DNA of 64,000 nucleotides from JAKVBH01 sp049800955 (lineage in GTDB: Bacteria > Pseudomonadota > Alphaproteobacteria > Rhodobacterales > Rhodobacteraceae). The stretch lies in the NCBI RefSeq assembly GCF_049800955.1, contig NZ_JBNAGA010000001.1:1860001-1924000 (forward strand), in the 5' to 3' direction. The stretch's first letter is position 1. Every line of letters starts with the position of its first letter. Positions 8,919-19,753 of this stretch are shown piece after piece. A program made the position numbers and the translations under genes. The notes below the pieces were generated by a model. That model had not been told where the DNA came from and made no database searches. It worked only from the letters and a program-made list of their open reading frames with translations.

Positions 8919-8948
8919 CGGCACCTGCGATGCAGGTGCCGCTTTTTT
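8919..8948. terminator. Bidirectional intrinsic terminator between ilvC and a VPLPA-CTERM gene
   Basis: A perfect 10-bp stem CGGCACCTGC / GCAGGTGCCG with a 3-base loop (GAT) is followed on the plus strand by seven T. On the minus strand the same stem is followed by TTTTCGTTTT. It can therefore stop both convergent transcripts. Confidence 0.92.
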
Positions 8949-8964
8949 TGTATTTTGTTGTGCC

Positions 8965-9519
8965 TCAAGCGGCCTTGCGGCGCCCCCATGCGAGGAACGG
9001 CAAGGCGGCCATGAACAGCAACCCACTGGCCGGCAGTGGCACAGGCGCAAGCGTCGCAACCTCGCGTATGATCGAGGATGCACCACCGCGGGGAACAAGC
9101 GACGTCCAGACGAGATCGCCCTCGGCGACCAGTTCGCTCGACACACCGCTGAAGGTCACGAAATCACCCTCTTCGGGGGTCCAGACGGCCCCCACGACGC
9201 TCCCGTCAACCGCCCCGAGCGTAGGCCCGTTGCTGCCACCGCTGGTAGATGTCGCATCCCAACCGGCCGGCAGATCCGTGAAAAACAACCTGCCCTCAGG
9301 GAAGATCGCCGGAGCACCGAATGTAGCATCGCCAATGACAAACCAATCCCAGCCCCAGCCCGCTTCCAGCGTGCCATCGGCATTGTCGGCGGTCAGGGTA
9401 AAGTCGTATTGGTAGCTTCCGCCGAGATCCGTGACGGAATACTCCAGACTGATCGGTGCGGCGGCGGCCATATATGTAGAAGCAGCCAGCAACGCGGCGG
9501 CGGAAACAAGTGTTTTCAT
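8965..9519 (-). CDS. VPLPA-CTERM sorting-domain protein 2
   Basis: A 184-residue secreted protein. The ATG at 9519 is chosen over the longer frame because it is preceded by GAAGG and opens directly into a signal peptide (residues 1-21, ending MAAAAP). The tail is VPLPA, a hydrophobic helix and GRRKAA. The body is Gly/Asp/Trp-rich and predicted all-beta; I recognise no domain in it. It is convergent with ilvC. Confidence 0.78.
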   Translation of the reverse strand: MKTLVSAAALLAASTYMAAAAPISLEYSVTDLGGSYQYDFTLTADNADGTLEAGWGWDWFVIGDATFGAPAIFPEGRLFFTDLPAGWDATSTSGGSNGPTLGAVDGSVVGAVWTPEEGDFVTFSGVSSELVAEGDLVWTSLVPRGGASSIIREVATLAPVPLPASGLLFMAALPFLAWGRRKAA

Positions 9520-9725
9520 GATAACCTTCAAAAATGATGCGCCCCCAACAGATGTTAGACGCGACAAATTCGTTGCAAATGTGGCGCGTCTTTGTCCGAT
9601 CTTTGAACGAGCTGATGCGGCCGGGGAAATCATCTCAGGTCTGGAGATTTGGCTTGCATGCGGGTTGAGAGACGGTATTCGCCTGAGAGGTTGAATATCG
9701 CACGAATTTTGATGAGCAGGACGCC

Positions 9726-10667
9726 ATGCGCGACAGCCCGGACATCTCGATCAAGGATTGGCTCATGGTCGCCGCTTTGGGTTTGACCTGGGGCGGGACC
9801 TTTCTGGTCATCGAGCTGGCTCTCGAGGGGATCACCCCCTTTTGGCTGGCCGCGGCCCGCATTGGGTTTGCGGCGCTTCTGATGTGCCTGATTTGGCGCG
9901 TCATGGGGGGAAAGCTCTGGCGCGTTCCGGAGGTTGGCCCTGCCGCATGGGGTCAACTGCTGACCGTCGGGCTGTTGTCCTCCGCCGTGCCCTTCATGCT
10001 GCTCAGCTGGGGGCAACAATACGTGACCTCCGGCTTTGCCGGGGTGTCCATGGCGGCGGTTGCCCTGATTGTCCTGCCGCTGGCGCATTTCCTCGTTCCT
10101 GGCGAACGCATGACATTGCGGCGCGCTCTGGGCTTCGTGATTGGCTTTGTGGGCGTGGTCATCCTGATCGGAGGGCAAGCCTTTGAGGCGACGGGCGCAG
10201 CGCTGGAGACACCGGGCCGTCTGGCCTGCCTGGGCGCTGCGGCCTGCTACGCGATCTCATCGGTCACGTTGCGGCGCATGCCAGAGATTGATCCGATCGG
10301 GGTCTCGGCCATACTGCTGGTGATCGGTGCGATTGTCGTCATCCCAACCGCATGGATCGTCGAAGGGCCGCCACCATTGCCCGATCTGCGCACGATCCTC
10401 ATCCTTGCCTTTTTGGGCCTCGTCCCAACAGCCGCAGCCAATCTGCTGCGCACGCTGGTCATTCAAAGCGCCGGCCCGGTGTTCATGAGCCTTGTGAACT
10501 ATCAAGTGCCGGTCTGGTCGGTCGTTCTGGGAGCATTGATCCTGAGCGAACCCCTGCCCTCGTCGCTGCTCTTGGCGCTGACCTTGATCCTTGCAGGCGT
10601 CGGTTTGAGCCAATACGGCGCCTTGAAGCGCTTGTTTTCGAGGATGACGCGTTCAGCGCGACACTAA
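9726..10667 (+). CDS. EamA/DMT-family membrane transporter
   Basis: A 313-residue integral membrane protein with ten predicted helices in two EamA repeats (about 12-145 and 160-300). Each repeat contains the typical small-residue and proline-rich helices; the first begins LGLTWGGTFLVIELALEG. The family exports drugs or small metabolites; the substrate cannot be assigned. The C-terminal tail is basic. Confidence 0.85.
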   Translation: MRDSPDISIKDWLMVAALGLTWGGTFLVIELALEGITPFWLAAARIGFAALLMCLIWRVMGGKLWRVPEVGPAAWGQLLTVGLLSSAVPFMLLSWGQQYVTSGFAGVSMAAVALIVLPLAHFLVPGERMTLRRALGFVIGFVGVVILIGGQAFEATGAALETPGRLACLGAAACYAISSVTLRRMPEIDPIGVSAILLVIGAIVVIPTAWIVEGPPPLPDLRTILILAFLGLVPTAAANLLRTLVIQSAGPVFMSLVNYQVPVWSVVLGALILSEPLPSSLLLALTLILAGVGLSQYGALKRLFSRMTRSARH

Positions 10668-10827
10668 TTCTCAATCCGAGAACAATTCAAATTGATGTCC
10701 CGCATTGTCTGTCTCGGTGAAACAATGGCGCGGCTGATCGCCCCTTTGCCACGGAAAAGCCAGAATTCGCTTGGGACGGCAATGTTCGTGAGCTAAGACC
10801 CGCTCAAGCAAATCAAAAGGATTGACC

Positions 10828-11421
10828 ATGAAATTGACCAGTATCGCAGCTGCATTTGCACTGTCGGCTCTCGCCACGACAAGCCACGCGGCTCTTGTAA
10901 ACGGTGACCTTGAAACCGGTGAACTGGGCCCCTGGGTTCTGGATCGCACGCAATTCGCTACTGGTGAGTTCGACCCCTGGGCCATTCGGGAAGGTGGCGC
11001 AAACAGCGGCCAATTCTCCATGACGGCCACGAACAACATCGAAGTCCTTCAAGTCTTTGATGGCATCGACACGATGGACATCACTGAAGTCTCCTTTGCT
11101 GCCAAGCATCAAGGTTTGGGCGATGCCCTCGCCGTTACGCTGTTCTATGACACGGAGAGCGACGAGAACATTGTGCGCACCACTGGCGATGAGTGGAACC
11201 TGTTCAACATCACGGATCTCCTCCGCGCCAATTCCGTGCTGACCGGGATCTCCTTCTTCGGCAACCGCACTGGCTGCCCCGGCGGCGATTGCACACGCAC
11301 ATTCATCGATGACGTTGTAATCTCCGTCACGGCCCCCGTGCCGCTGCCCGCAGGGTTGCCGCTTCTGGGCGGTGCATTGGCGATGGTTGGCTTCGCAGGG
11401 TGGCGTCGCAAGGCGGCCTGA
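10828..11421 (+). CDS. VPLPA-CTERM sorting-domain protein 3
   Basis: A 197-residue secreted protein. The ATG at 10828 has an AAAAGG ribosome site 7 bases upstream. The signal peptide ends near TSHA at 20. The body looks like a carbohydrate-binding-type jelly roll: LVNGDLETGELGPW is the opening typical of PEP-CTERM proteins of this type. Two cysteines in GCPGGDC form a probable disulfide. The tail is VPLPAGLPLL, a hydrophobic helix and WRRKAA. A terminator follows. Confidence 0.8.
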   Translation: MKLTSIAAAFALSALATTSHAALVNGDLETGELGPWVLDRTQFATGEFDPWAIREGGANSGQFSMTATNNIEVLQVFDGIDTMDITEVSFAAKHQGLGDALAVTLFYDTESDENIVRTTGDEWNLFNITDLLRANSVLTGISFFGNRTGCPGGDCTRTFIDDVVISVTAPVPLPAGLPLLGGALAMVGFAGWRRKAA

Positions 11422-11451
11422 TCGCCTCACGTCACATCATGAATTCAAAGG

Positions 11452-11481
11452 AACCGCTCCTCTTACGAGGGGCGGTTTTTT
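11452..11481 (+). terminator. Intrinsic terminator after VPLPA-CTERM gene 3
   Basis: An 11-bp stem (AACCGCTCCTC / GAGGGGCGGTT, one G-U pair) has a TTAC loop and a run of six T. Its last base is the first base of the glmM stop codon on the other strand, so the convergent genes are packed without a gap. Confidence 0.88.
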
Positions 11482-12827
11482 CATGTGGTCGCCGCGTCAA
11501 CCTCGGCCACCACGCTGTCGACACAGCGTTCCATCAAACCGGCATCCTCACATTCCGCCATCACGCGGATCAAAGGCTCTGTGCCGGACTTCCGGATGAG
11601 CAAGCGGCCCTGCCCCTCAAGCGCGGCTTCCGCCTCCGCAATAGCAGCCTTGACCTGCGCCATCTCCAAAGGCACCTGACCAGCTGTGTAACGCACATTC
11701 TTCAGGAGCTGCGGCACAGGCTCAAAGACACGCACCAGCTCAGACGCCCTTTGACCAGAGCGCGCCATCTCCGCAAGAAATTGCAGACCCGCCATCAAAC
11801 CATCTCCGGTCGTGGCGTAATCCGTCATGACGATATGGCCCGATTGCTCACCGCCGAGGTTAAACCCATTGGCCCGCATTGCCTCCACGACATAACGATC
11901 GCCAACGCCGGTGCGGTGCAAATCGATCCCCTGATCGCCCAGATAACGCTCAAGCCCAAGGTTCGACATGACTGTGGAGACAAGCGTCTTGCCTGCCAAA
12001 CGGTCCTCTTCGGCCCATCTGGAGGCGAAGAGTCCCATGATCTGATCGCCATCGGCCACGGCGCCCGTCTCATCGATCAGGATGATCCGATCCGCGTCGC
12101 CATCGAGGCAAATGCCGATATCCGCCCCATGGGCCACAACGGTTTCTGCCGCCAGTTGAGGTTTGGTCGAGCCGCAATCGCGGTTGATGTTGAGACCGTC
12201 GGGAGACACCCCCACAGGAACCACCTCCGCGCCCAGCTCCCAAAGAACTTCCGGAGCCGCGCGATAGGCCGCGCCATTGGCGCAATCCACGACAACCTTG
12301 ATCCCATTCAGGCGCATGCCTGCGGGAAAGGATGATTTCACCCGTTCCACATAACGGAAAAGCCCGTCATCGATCCGCTGCGCGCGGCCGATCTCATTGG
12401 CATCCACCAGATCGACGCCTTCCTCGACAAGCTTTTCAATCTCGCTTTCCACATCATCGGACAGTTTGAAGCCATCGGGCCCGAAAAACTTGATGCCGTT
12501 GTCTGCCGCCGGGTTGTGCGATGCCGATATCATGATGCCCAGATCCGCACGCATCGACGGCGTCAGCAAGCCCACCGCAGGCGTTGGGACAGGCCCCAGC
12601 AACAGCACATTCATACCCGTGGACGTCAGGCCCGCCGTCAGCGCATTCTCAAACATATAACCGGACAGCCGCGTGTCCTTGCCGATCACGACCCGGTGAA
12701 CCCCGGAGGCTTCGCGCCGGAAATACCGCCCCACAGCCGCACCCAGACGCAGCGCAAGCTCAGCTGTCATGGGCGTTGTATTCGCGCGCCCCCGGATGCC
12801 GTCCGTTCCAAAGTATTTACGCGCCAT
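11481..12827 (-). CDS. glmM: Phosphoglucosamine mutase
   Basis: A 448-residue enzyme that interconverts glucosamine-6-P and glucosamine-1-P on the way to UDP-GlcNAc for peptidoglycan and lipid A. It starts MARKYFGTDGIRG, the family hallmark. The phosphoserine is Ser103 in SASHNP, the Mg2+ loop is DGDADR at 242-247, and the sugar and phosphate loops are GGEQSGH and RKSGTEPLIRVM. It overlaps folP by 11 bases, so it is translated with the folate genes. Confidence 0.97.
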   Translation of the reverse strand: MARKYFGTDGIRGRANTTPMTAELALRLGAAVGRYFRREASGVHRVVIGKDTRLSGYMFENALTAGLTSTGMNVLLLGPVPTPAVGLLTPSMRADLGIMISASHNPAADNGIKFFGPDGFKLSDDVESEIEKLVEEGVDLVDANEIGRAQRIDDGLFRYVERVKSSFPAGMRLNGIKVVVDCANGAAYRAAPEVLWELGAEVVPVGVSPDGLNINRDCGSTKPQLAAETVVAHGADIGICLDGDADRIILIDETGAVADGDQIMGLFASRWAEEDRLAGKTLVSTVMSNLGLERYLGDQGIDLHRTGVGDRYVVEAMRANGFNLGGEQSGHIVMTDYATTGDGLMAGLQFLAEMARSGQRASELVRVFEPVPQLLKNVRYTAGQVPLEMAQVKAAIAEAEAALEGQGRLLIRKSGTEPLIRVMAECEDAGLMERCVDSVVAEVDAATT

Positions 12828-13854
12828 GGCTCTCTCCATCTCTGACGGCTGCCCACAGGCGCAGCGCCTGTTTGGTCTCTGCCACATCATGGACCCGCAA
12901 GATCTGCGCGCCCTGCCCCGCTGCCGCCAATGCCACCGCAATGGAGCCCGGCATGCGGCTCTTGGGATCCTGCGCCTTGCCAATATCGCGAATGAAGCCC
13001 TTGCGCGACGCCCCGATCAGAATGGGGACCCCGTGGCCGTGAAACAGGCTCAGATTGTTGATCAAACGCAGGTTCTGCGCACCGGTTTTGCCGAACCCCA
13101 ATCCCGGATCGATGACGATCCGCGCGCGCGGTATGCCCAGATCCTGCACGCGCGCAATCTGCACGCCGAGGAAATCATAGATATCCAACAACAGATTGTC
13201 GTAATCCGTCTTGCTCGCCATGACTTCGGGAATATCGGACGTGTGCATGATACAGACAGGCAGATGATGGGATGCGCAGAACTTGGCCAGCTCGGGATCA
13301 AATGTGAAACCGGAGACGTCATTGACCATGCTTGCGCCCGCGCCCACGGCGGCCTGCGCTACCGTACTTTTGCGGGTATCAATCGAAATCGGCACGTTGA
13401 TGCGGCTGGCCAGCGCCGTGACGGCGGGCTCAACCCGCGCGATCTCGGCCTCAACCGGCACCTCCAAAGCGCCCGGCCGCGTGCTCTCGCCACCGATATC
13501 GATCATGTCCGCGCCATTGGCGGCCATCGTCATCCCATGGGCAGCAGCATGCGCTGCGCCGTGATGATCCCCGCCATCCGAGAAACTGTCAGGCGTGACA
13601 TTCAAAATGCCCATGATCCGCACCTGATCCATCATGAGCCCTGCAATCGGCGCGCGCGGCGCGGTCAGGCAAGTGAGCATACGCGAATGCACCGCCTCGA
13701 CAGGCACGATCCGAGCCGGCTCGTCCCGGCTCAACACCTCCGCATGGGTGAACCACAAAGGCCCGCCTGCGAGAAGGGCCGCGCCAGGCTGGCGCACGGG
13801 GCCTTGCTGCACAAGTGGCCTGTAGTAACGCCGATACGGTTTAAAAGAGGACAT
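12817..13854 (-). CDS. folP: Dihydropteroate synthase
   Basis: A 345-residue enzyme that joins p-aminobenzoate to the pterin pyrophosphate. Signatures are MGILNVTPDSFSDGG at 81-95, DIGGESTRPGA, DPGLGFGKT and IGASRKGFI. The first roughly 75 residues precede the usual family start and contain an arginine-rich stretch, so the enzyme is longer than most (about 280). The long N terminus is in frame and begins with ATG. It is the middle gene of folB-folP-glmM. Confidence 0.95.
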   Translation of the reverse strand: MSSFKPYRRYYRPLVQQGPVRQPGAALLAGGPLWFTHAEVLSRDEPARIVPVEAVHSRMLTCLTAPRAPIAGLMMDQVRIMGILNVTPDSFSDGGDHHGAAHAAAHGMTMAANGADMIDIGGESTRPGALEVPVEAEIARVEPAVTALASRINVPISIDTRKSTVAQAAVGAGASMVNDVSGFTFDPELAKFCASHHLPVCIMHTSDIPEVMASKTDYDNLLLDIYDFLGVQIARVQDLGIPRARIVIDPGLGFGKTGAQNLRLINNLSLFHGHGVPILIGASRKGFIRDIGKAQDPKSRMPGSIAVALAAAGQGAQILRVHDVAETKQALRLWAAVRDGESHGA

Positions 13855-13881
13855 ATTAGGTCTTTAATTCAAGGAAGTTAT

Positions 13882-14811
13882 TCAATCCAGCGCAGCGCGC
13901 GTGGCAGGCACGATCCGCACCGGGCCGCGCATGTGTTCGGGCGCATTCTCGCCGATCACAAGAAATTCTTCCGCATCCAGCGTATCGGCCAGCCAGGCGG
14001 CGAGCGCCACAGCATCGCGCGGCTGGGTCTTGGGACCCTCGACAGCATCCAGCACGATCTTCGAAGGCGCCCAAAGGCTGATCTGGTCATTTTTCATGCC
14101 CCAGTCGATTTCAGTGCGGGTATCCACGACGACGCACCGCGCATCACGCGCGGCCAGCGACCAGCCATTTTGCTCGATGGACAGCAGATCGATCCGCCGC
14201 TGGGTCATCGCATGGCCCGTGGTCAGGCGCTGTGTGTCAGGCAGGCCGACGCAGAAGATCACCGGGGCCTCCTGCTGTTGCAGCCAGTCGATCCAGGTCG
14301 TCAAATGCGCGGATGCAATCGCTTCATTGGACAGATAGACCACACGCGGATGGGGTTTCGCCTCTGATAGCGCTTCCACGATCTCGGGCTTGAGGTCATC
14401 GCGCGCACGCACGATTTCAACCCCAAGCGCACCCGGGCCGCGATCCAGCTTTTCAATCCGCACAAACACCCTCTGGGCTTGCGGCTCGAGCAACACACGG
14501 TCCGCCACGCGCTCGGCCAGCGTTTCCAGCAAGTTCAGCCGCTCGGCCGCCAGCTCATGTGCGATGGCCTCGGTTATCCGATCATAGCTCAAAATCGTAT
14601 CGACATCATCGGCCAGCGGATCCGCGATCGGAACAACCTCCACCACGACGTTGAAACAAATACGCTGCGTTGTCCCACGTTCTGCCTGAAACGCGCCGAT
14701 CTCTACATCGACGATATGTTCGCGCAGGGAAATCCGGTCCAACGGCGCTACGGACGTGGCCGCAGCACGCTCGGAGGGATGAGCAAAAGCAAGGTGTATG
14801 TCGTTGGTCAC
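13882..14811 (-). CDS. folB: Dihydroneopterin aldolase with long C-terminal extension
   Basis: Residues about 25-140 are a FolB domain: LREHIVDVEIGAF, the catalytic-region SYDRITEAI, and ETLAERVADRVL. Typical FolB is about 120 residues; this protein has 309. The remaining roughly 165 residues form a second alpha/beta-looking region with strands such as PRVVYLSN, APVIFCVGLP and ARCVVVDT. I do not recognise a characterised domain there. HPPK (FolK) motifs are not visible in it, and no folK lies in the operon. It is first in folB-folP-glmM, 27 bases from folP. Confidence 0.88.
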   Translation of the reverse strand: MTNDIHLAFAHPSERAAATSVAPLDRISLREHIVDVEIGAFQAERGTTQRICFNVVVEVVPIADPLADDVDTILSYDRITEAIAHELAAERLNLLETLAERVADRVLLEPQAQRVFVRIEKLDRGPGALGVEIVRARDDLKPEIVEALSEAKPHPRVVYLSNEAIASAHLTTWIDWLQQQEAPVIFCVGLPDTQRLTTGHAMTQRRIDLLSIEQNGWSLAARDARCVVVDTRTEIDWGMKNDQISLWAPSKIVLDAVEGPKTQPRDAVALAAWLADTLDAEEFLVIGENAPEHMRGPVRIVPATRAALD

Positions 14812-14885
14812 GTCGCTTGGTCCTCGATATGCATGCGGTGCGCCGAACAGAGCCCGGCCGCGTCATTGCGATGCAATCTTATGCG

Positions 14886-15539
14886 TTAGTTGGACGATAC
14901 GCGCCAGACATGACGATAGAATTTATGAACTCCGACCGTCGTTGTATGGGTGTAGGTGCGTGACCAATTCGGGCGAACGGCCGTCGTGTGGTAATGCGTG
15001 GCCCCTTTCGTCAGGGTCCGCTTTGCGCCGTTCAGCATGACATGGGCAATCTTGCCAACCCGCTCCCAGGCGCGCGGCTCGTTGATCCTCTCCGGCCGCC
15101 CATCGCAGGTATAGGTGAACTGACAGGCATAGCGTTTGCCAGTGCCCTGATTGATCACACCACAAACCGAATTTGGAAAACGCGGATGATCCACACGGTT
15201 CAGGATGACCTCAGCAACCGCAGCCTGCCCCTTGATGCTTTCACCCCGTGCTTCGAAATACAGCGCCTCCGCGAGACAACGCCACTCTGCTCCGCCCTTC
15301 ACTTTGGGCTGCGCGGCCAGCCATTCACGCGTGAAACTGATGCGCGGACCCGCCGCCTGCGGACGCAGGGATTCCTTGGGCGCCAGCACCCGTTTCATCG
15401 TCGCCCCGGGCACGCGCGCAATGCCCGCGTCCTCAACAGCCAGCAAACGCTGCGCCGTCCCCGTGACAGGCTCCGCAATCGCGGCAATCGGCGAGAGCAC
15501 CACAGAGAGTGCAAATAGGCAGCTCGTAATCGGTCGCAT
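14886..15539 (-). CDS. Cell-wall hydrolase, SleB-like (Hydrolase_2)
   Basis: A 217-residue exported protein. The ATG at 15539 has a GGAG site upstream and starts a signal peptide (1-22, ending IAAIA). The catalytic domain (about 85-215) contains CLAEALYFEARGE with the expected acidic residues at 91-100, then AEVILNRVDHPRFP and CQFTYTCDG, the pattern of SleB/CwlJ-type lytic enzymes. It probably cleaves peptidoglycan glycan strands in the periplasm. It is alone between folB and the PPDK-like gene. Confidence 0.85.
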   Translation of the reverse strand: MRPITSCLFALSVVLSPIAAIAEPVTGTAQRLLAVEDAGIARVPGATMKRVLAPKESLRPQAAGPRISFTREWLAAQPKVKGGAEWRCLAEALYFEARGESIKGQAAVAEVILNRVDHPRFPNSVCGVINQGTGKRYACQFTYTCDGRPERINEPRAWERVGKIAHVMLNGAKRTLTKGATHYHTTAVRPNWSRTYTHTTTVGVHKFYRHVWRVSSN

Positions 15540-15703
15540 CAACAAGCTCCGAAGGTGGATGCGGCCCCAGGCGCCGCAATTCAACGCCACGTGTTAAGGC
15601 AAAATTAAGACAAAAGTCCAGCCAAGCTGGGCGCGCAGACAAGCGGCCTGTGGCCGCAGCACATCAAGACACCTCCAGCTAGGGGGCACAGATTTCCGCG
15701 CCA

Positions 15704-18247
<2,544 letters not shown>

Positions 18248-18369
18248 TGCGCTGTCCCGGGCTATCGCAGCAAAGCATAGCGATGTGCGCGGCCCTTGGT
18301 AAAGGGCGCGCATGTCACAGGGTGCGCCCCATGTGGGCCCACGGAGACGGTCCGGCTTGCCTTGCCGTG

Positions 18370-19500
18370 TCAGAGACGGCGCAACAAGTCGCGAGACGGC
18401 GTGCCCGTGACAGGCAGACCGTTTCGGCGCTGGAACCCTTCGATGGCCGTGCGGGTCTGCGTGCCAATGATCCCGTCGGCCTCACCTGCATCGAAGCCGC
18501 GCCGCGTCAGCCCCTGCTGCAGCGCGACCCGGTCCTGCTTGGTCAGGCCAAACTCATCGGGCGGGAATTGACCCCGCAGGGGGCCCGCACCGCGAATGCG
18601 ATCCGCCAGATGACCCACGCCAATCGCGTAGCTGTCGGAATTGTTGTAGCGTTTGATAACGCGGAAATTGGGACCCAGCGTAAACCGCGGGCCACCCGCC
18701 TGCGGCTCAAACGCACCACCGGGATCCTCCTGCGCCCAGGCCCCGCCCCGCTGCCAGCCGCGCTGCGCAAGGTAGTTGGCAGTGCCGGCCAGCGCGTCAG
18801 CGGGATCGGCATTCCAGATATCGCGCCGCCCGTCGCCATCGAAATCGACCGCATAGCCGGTGAAAGTCGTCGGGATGAACTGCGTGTGCCCCATGGCGCC
18901 CGCCCAGGAGCCGCGCATTTGCGCCGCCGGGATGTCCCCCGCCTGAATGATCCGGAGCGCATCCATAAGCTGCGCCTCAAAAAAGCGGCCCCGCCGCCCC
19001 TCGAAGGCCAATGTCGAGGTTGCCGAGATCACCGGAATGTCGCCCATCCGCGTGCCATAAAAGCTCTCCAGCCCCCAAATGGCTGTCATGATGGAGGGAT
19101 CAACGCCGTAGCGCGCCTCAATCGCAGACAAGGTCCGGCGGTGGCGCGCAAACATCTCGCGCCCCATGGCAATGCGTTTGTCCGAGGCGGCAATTGCGAG
19201 ATAATCCTCCAACGTGCGTTTGAACTCGGTCTGATTGCGATCCCGTTTGACAACACCGGGCAGGAACCCCGCGCCGCGAAAGGCCTGATCGAGTGTGCGC
19301 TGCGAAATGCCCTGCGCCTGTGCCCGTGGGCGAAAATCCTGCACCCAGGCATCATAGCCCGCATTGCGCTGCGGGCGCAGATCAGCGGGCAAGCCTGAGG
19401 CTCCACCCGCAGGCCGCGCCCGACCTGTGCCGCCACTGGCACAGCCCGACAGCACCACCGCGCCAAGCCCCAATGAAAAAAGACGCCTGTTCAGTCTCAT
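18370..19500 (-). CDS. Lytic murein transglycosylase, MltB-like lipoprotein with peptidoglycan-binding domain
   Basis: A 376-residue lipoprotein: signal peptide with lipobox LSGC (lipidated Cys20). The SLT_2/MltB domain spans about 45-300, with catalytic Glu145 in AIWGLESFYG and the downstream GAMGHTQFIP and FDGDGRRDIWN segments. A PG_binding_1 domain occupies about 320-376. It cuts glycan strands with 1,6-anhydromuramyl products at the periplasmic side of a membrane. It stands alone between the PPDK-like gene and nrdJ. Confidence 0.92.
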   Translation of the reverse strand: MRLNRRLFSLGLGAVVLSGCASGGTGRARPAGGASGLPADLRPQRNAGYDAWVQDFRPRAQAQGISQRTLDQAFRGAGFLPGVVKRDRNQTEFKRTLEDYLAIAASDKRIAMGREMFARHRRTLSAIEARYGVDPSIMTAIWGLESFYGTRMGDIPVISATSTLAFEGRRGRFFEAQLMDALRIIQAGDIPAAQMRGSWAGAMGHTQFIPTTFTGYAVDFDGDGRRDIWNADPADALAGTANYLAQRGWQRGGAWAQEDPGGAFEPQAGGPRFTLGPNFRVIKRYNNSDSYAIGVGHLADRIRGAGPLRGQFPPDEFGLTKQDRVALQQGLTRRGFDAGEADGIIGTQTRTAIEGFQRRNGLPVTGTPSRDLLRRL

Positions 19501-19599
19501 GGCTTCACCTCTTACCTGCTTTGCTCACAAGGCTAGGCTGCACGGCCGCAAAGGAAAATCCCCTTTGAGAGGACTGCGCGATATCCGGCGCCTGTTGCA

Positions 19600-19628
19600 A
19601 AAGAAAAAGAGGGGGCCGAAACCCCCTC
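19600..19628 (-). terminator. Intrinsic terminator downstream of nrdJ
   Basis: A 7-bp G/C stem (GAGGGGG, 19609-19615, with CCCCCTC, 19622-19628) is followed on the minus strand by TTTTTCTTTT. It lies about 125 bases after the nrdJ stop. On the plus strand the T run is only four bases. Confidence 0.8.
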
Positions 19629-19753
19629 AGTTTTGCTGATCAAGCTCGATTGGTTCACCGCTCGAGATGTGTTTTTGCCTGCGGCTTGATCCGCGCGGGG
19701 CACGCTCGCGCGCCCCGTGTCTCATGCCGGGCCTTGGGTGCCCGGCACGTCTC

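Noticed and set aside
12769..14367. A 532-codon plus-strand open frame
   Set aside because: Antisense to glmM, folP and folB, all of which have clear motifs.
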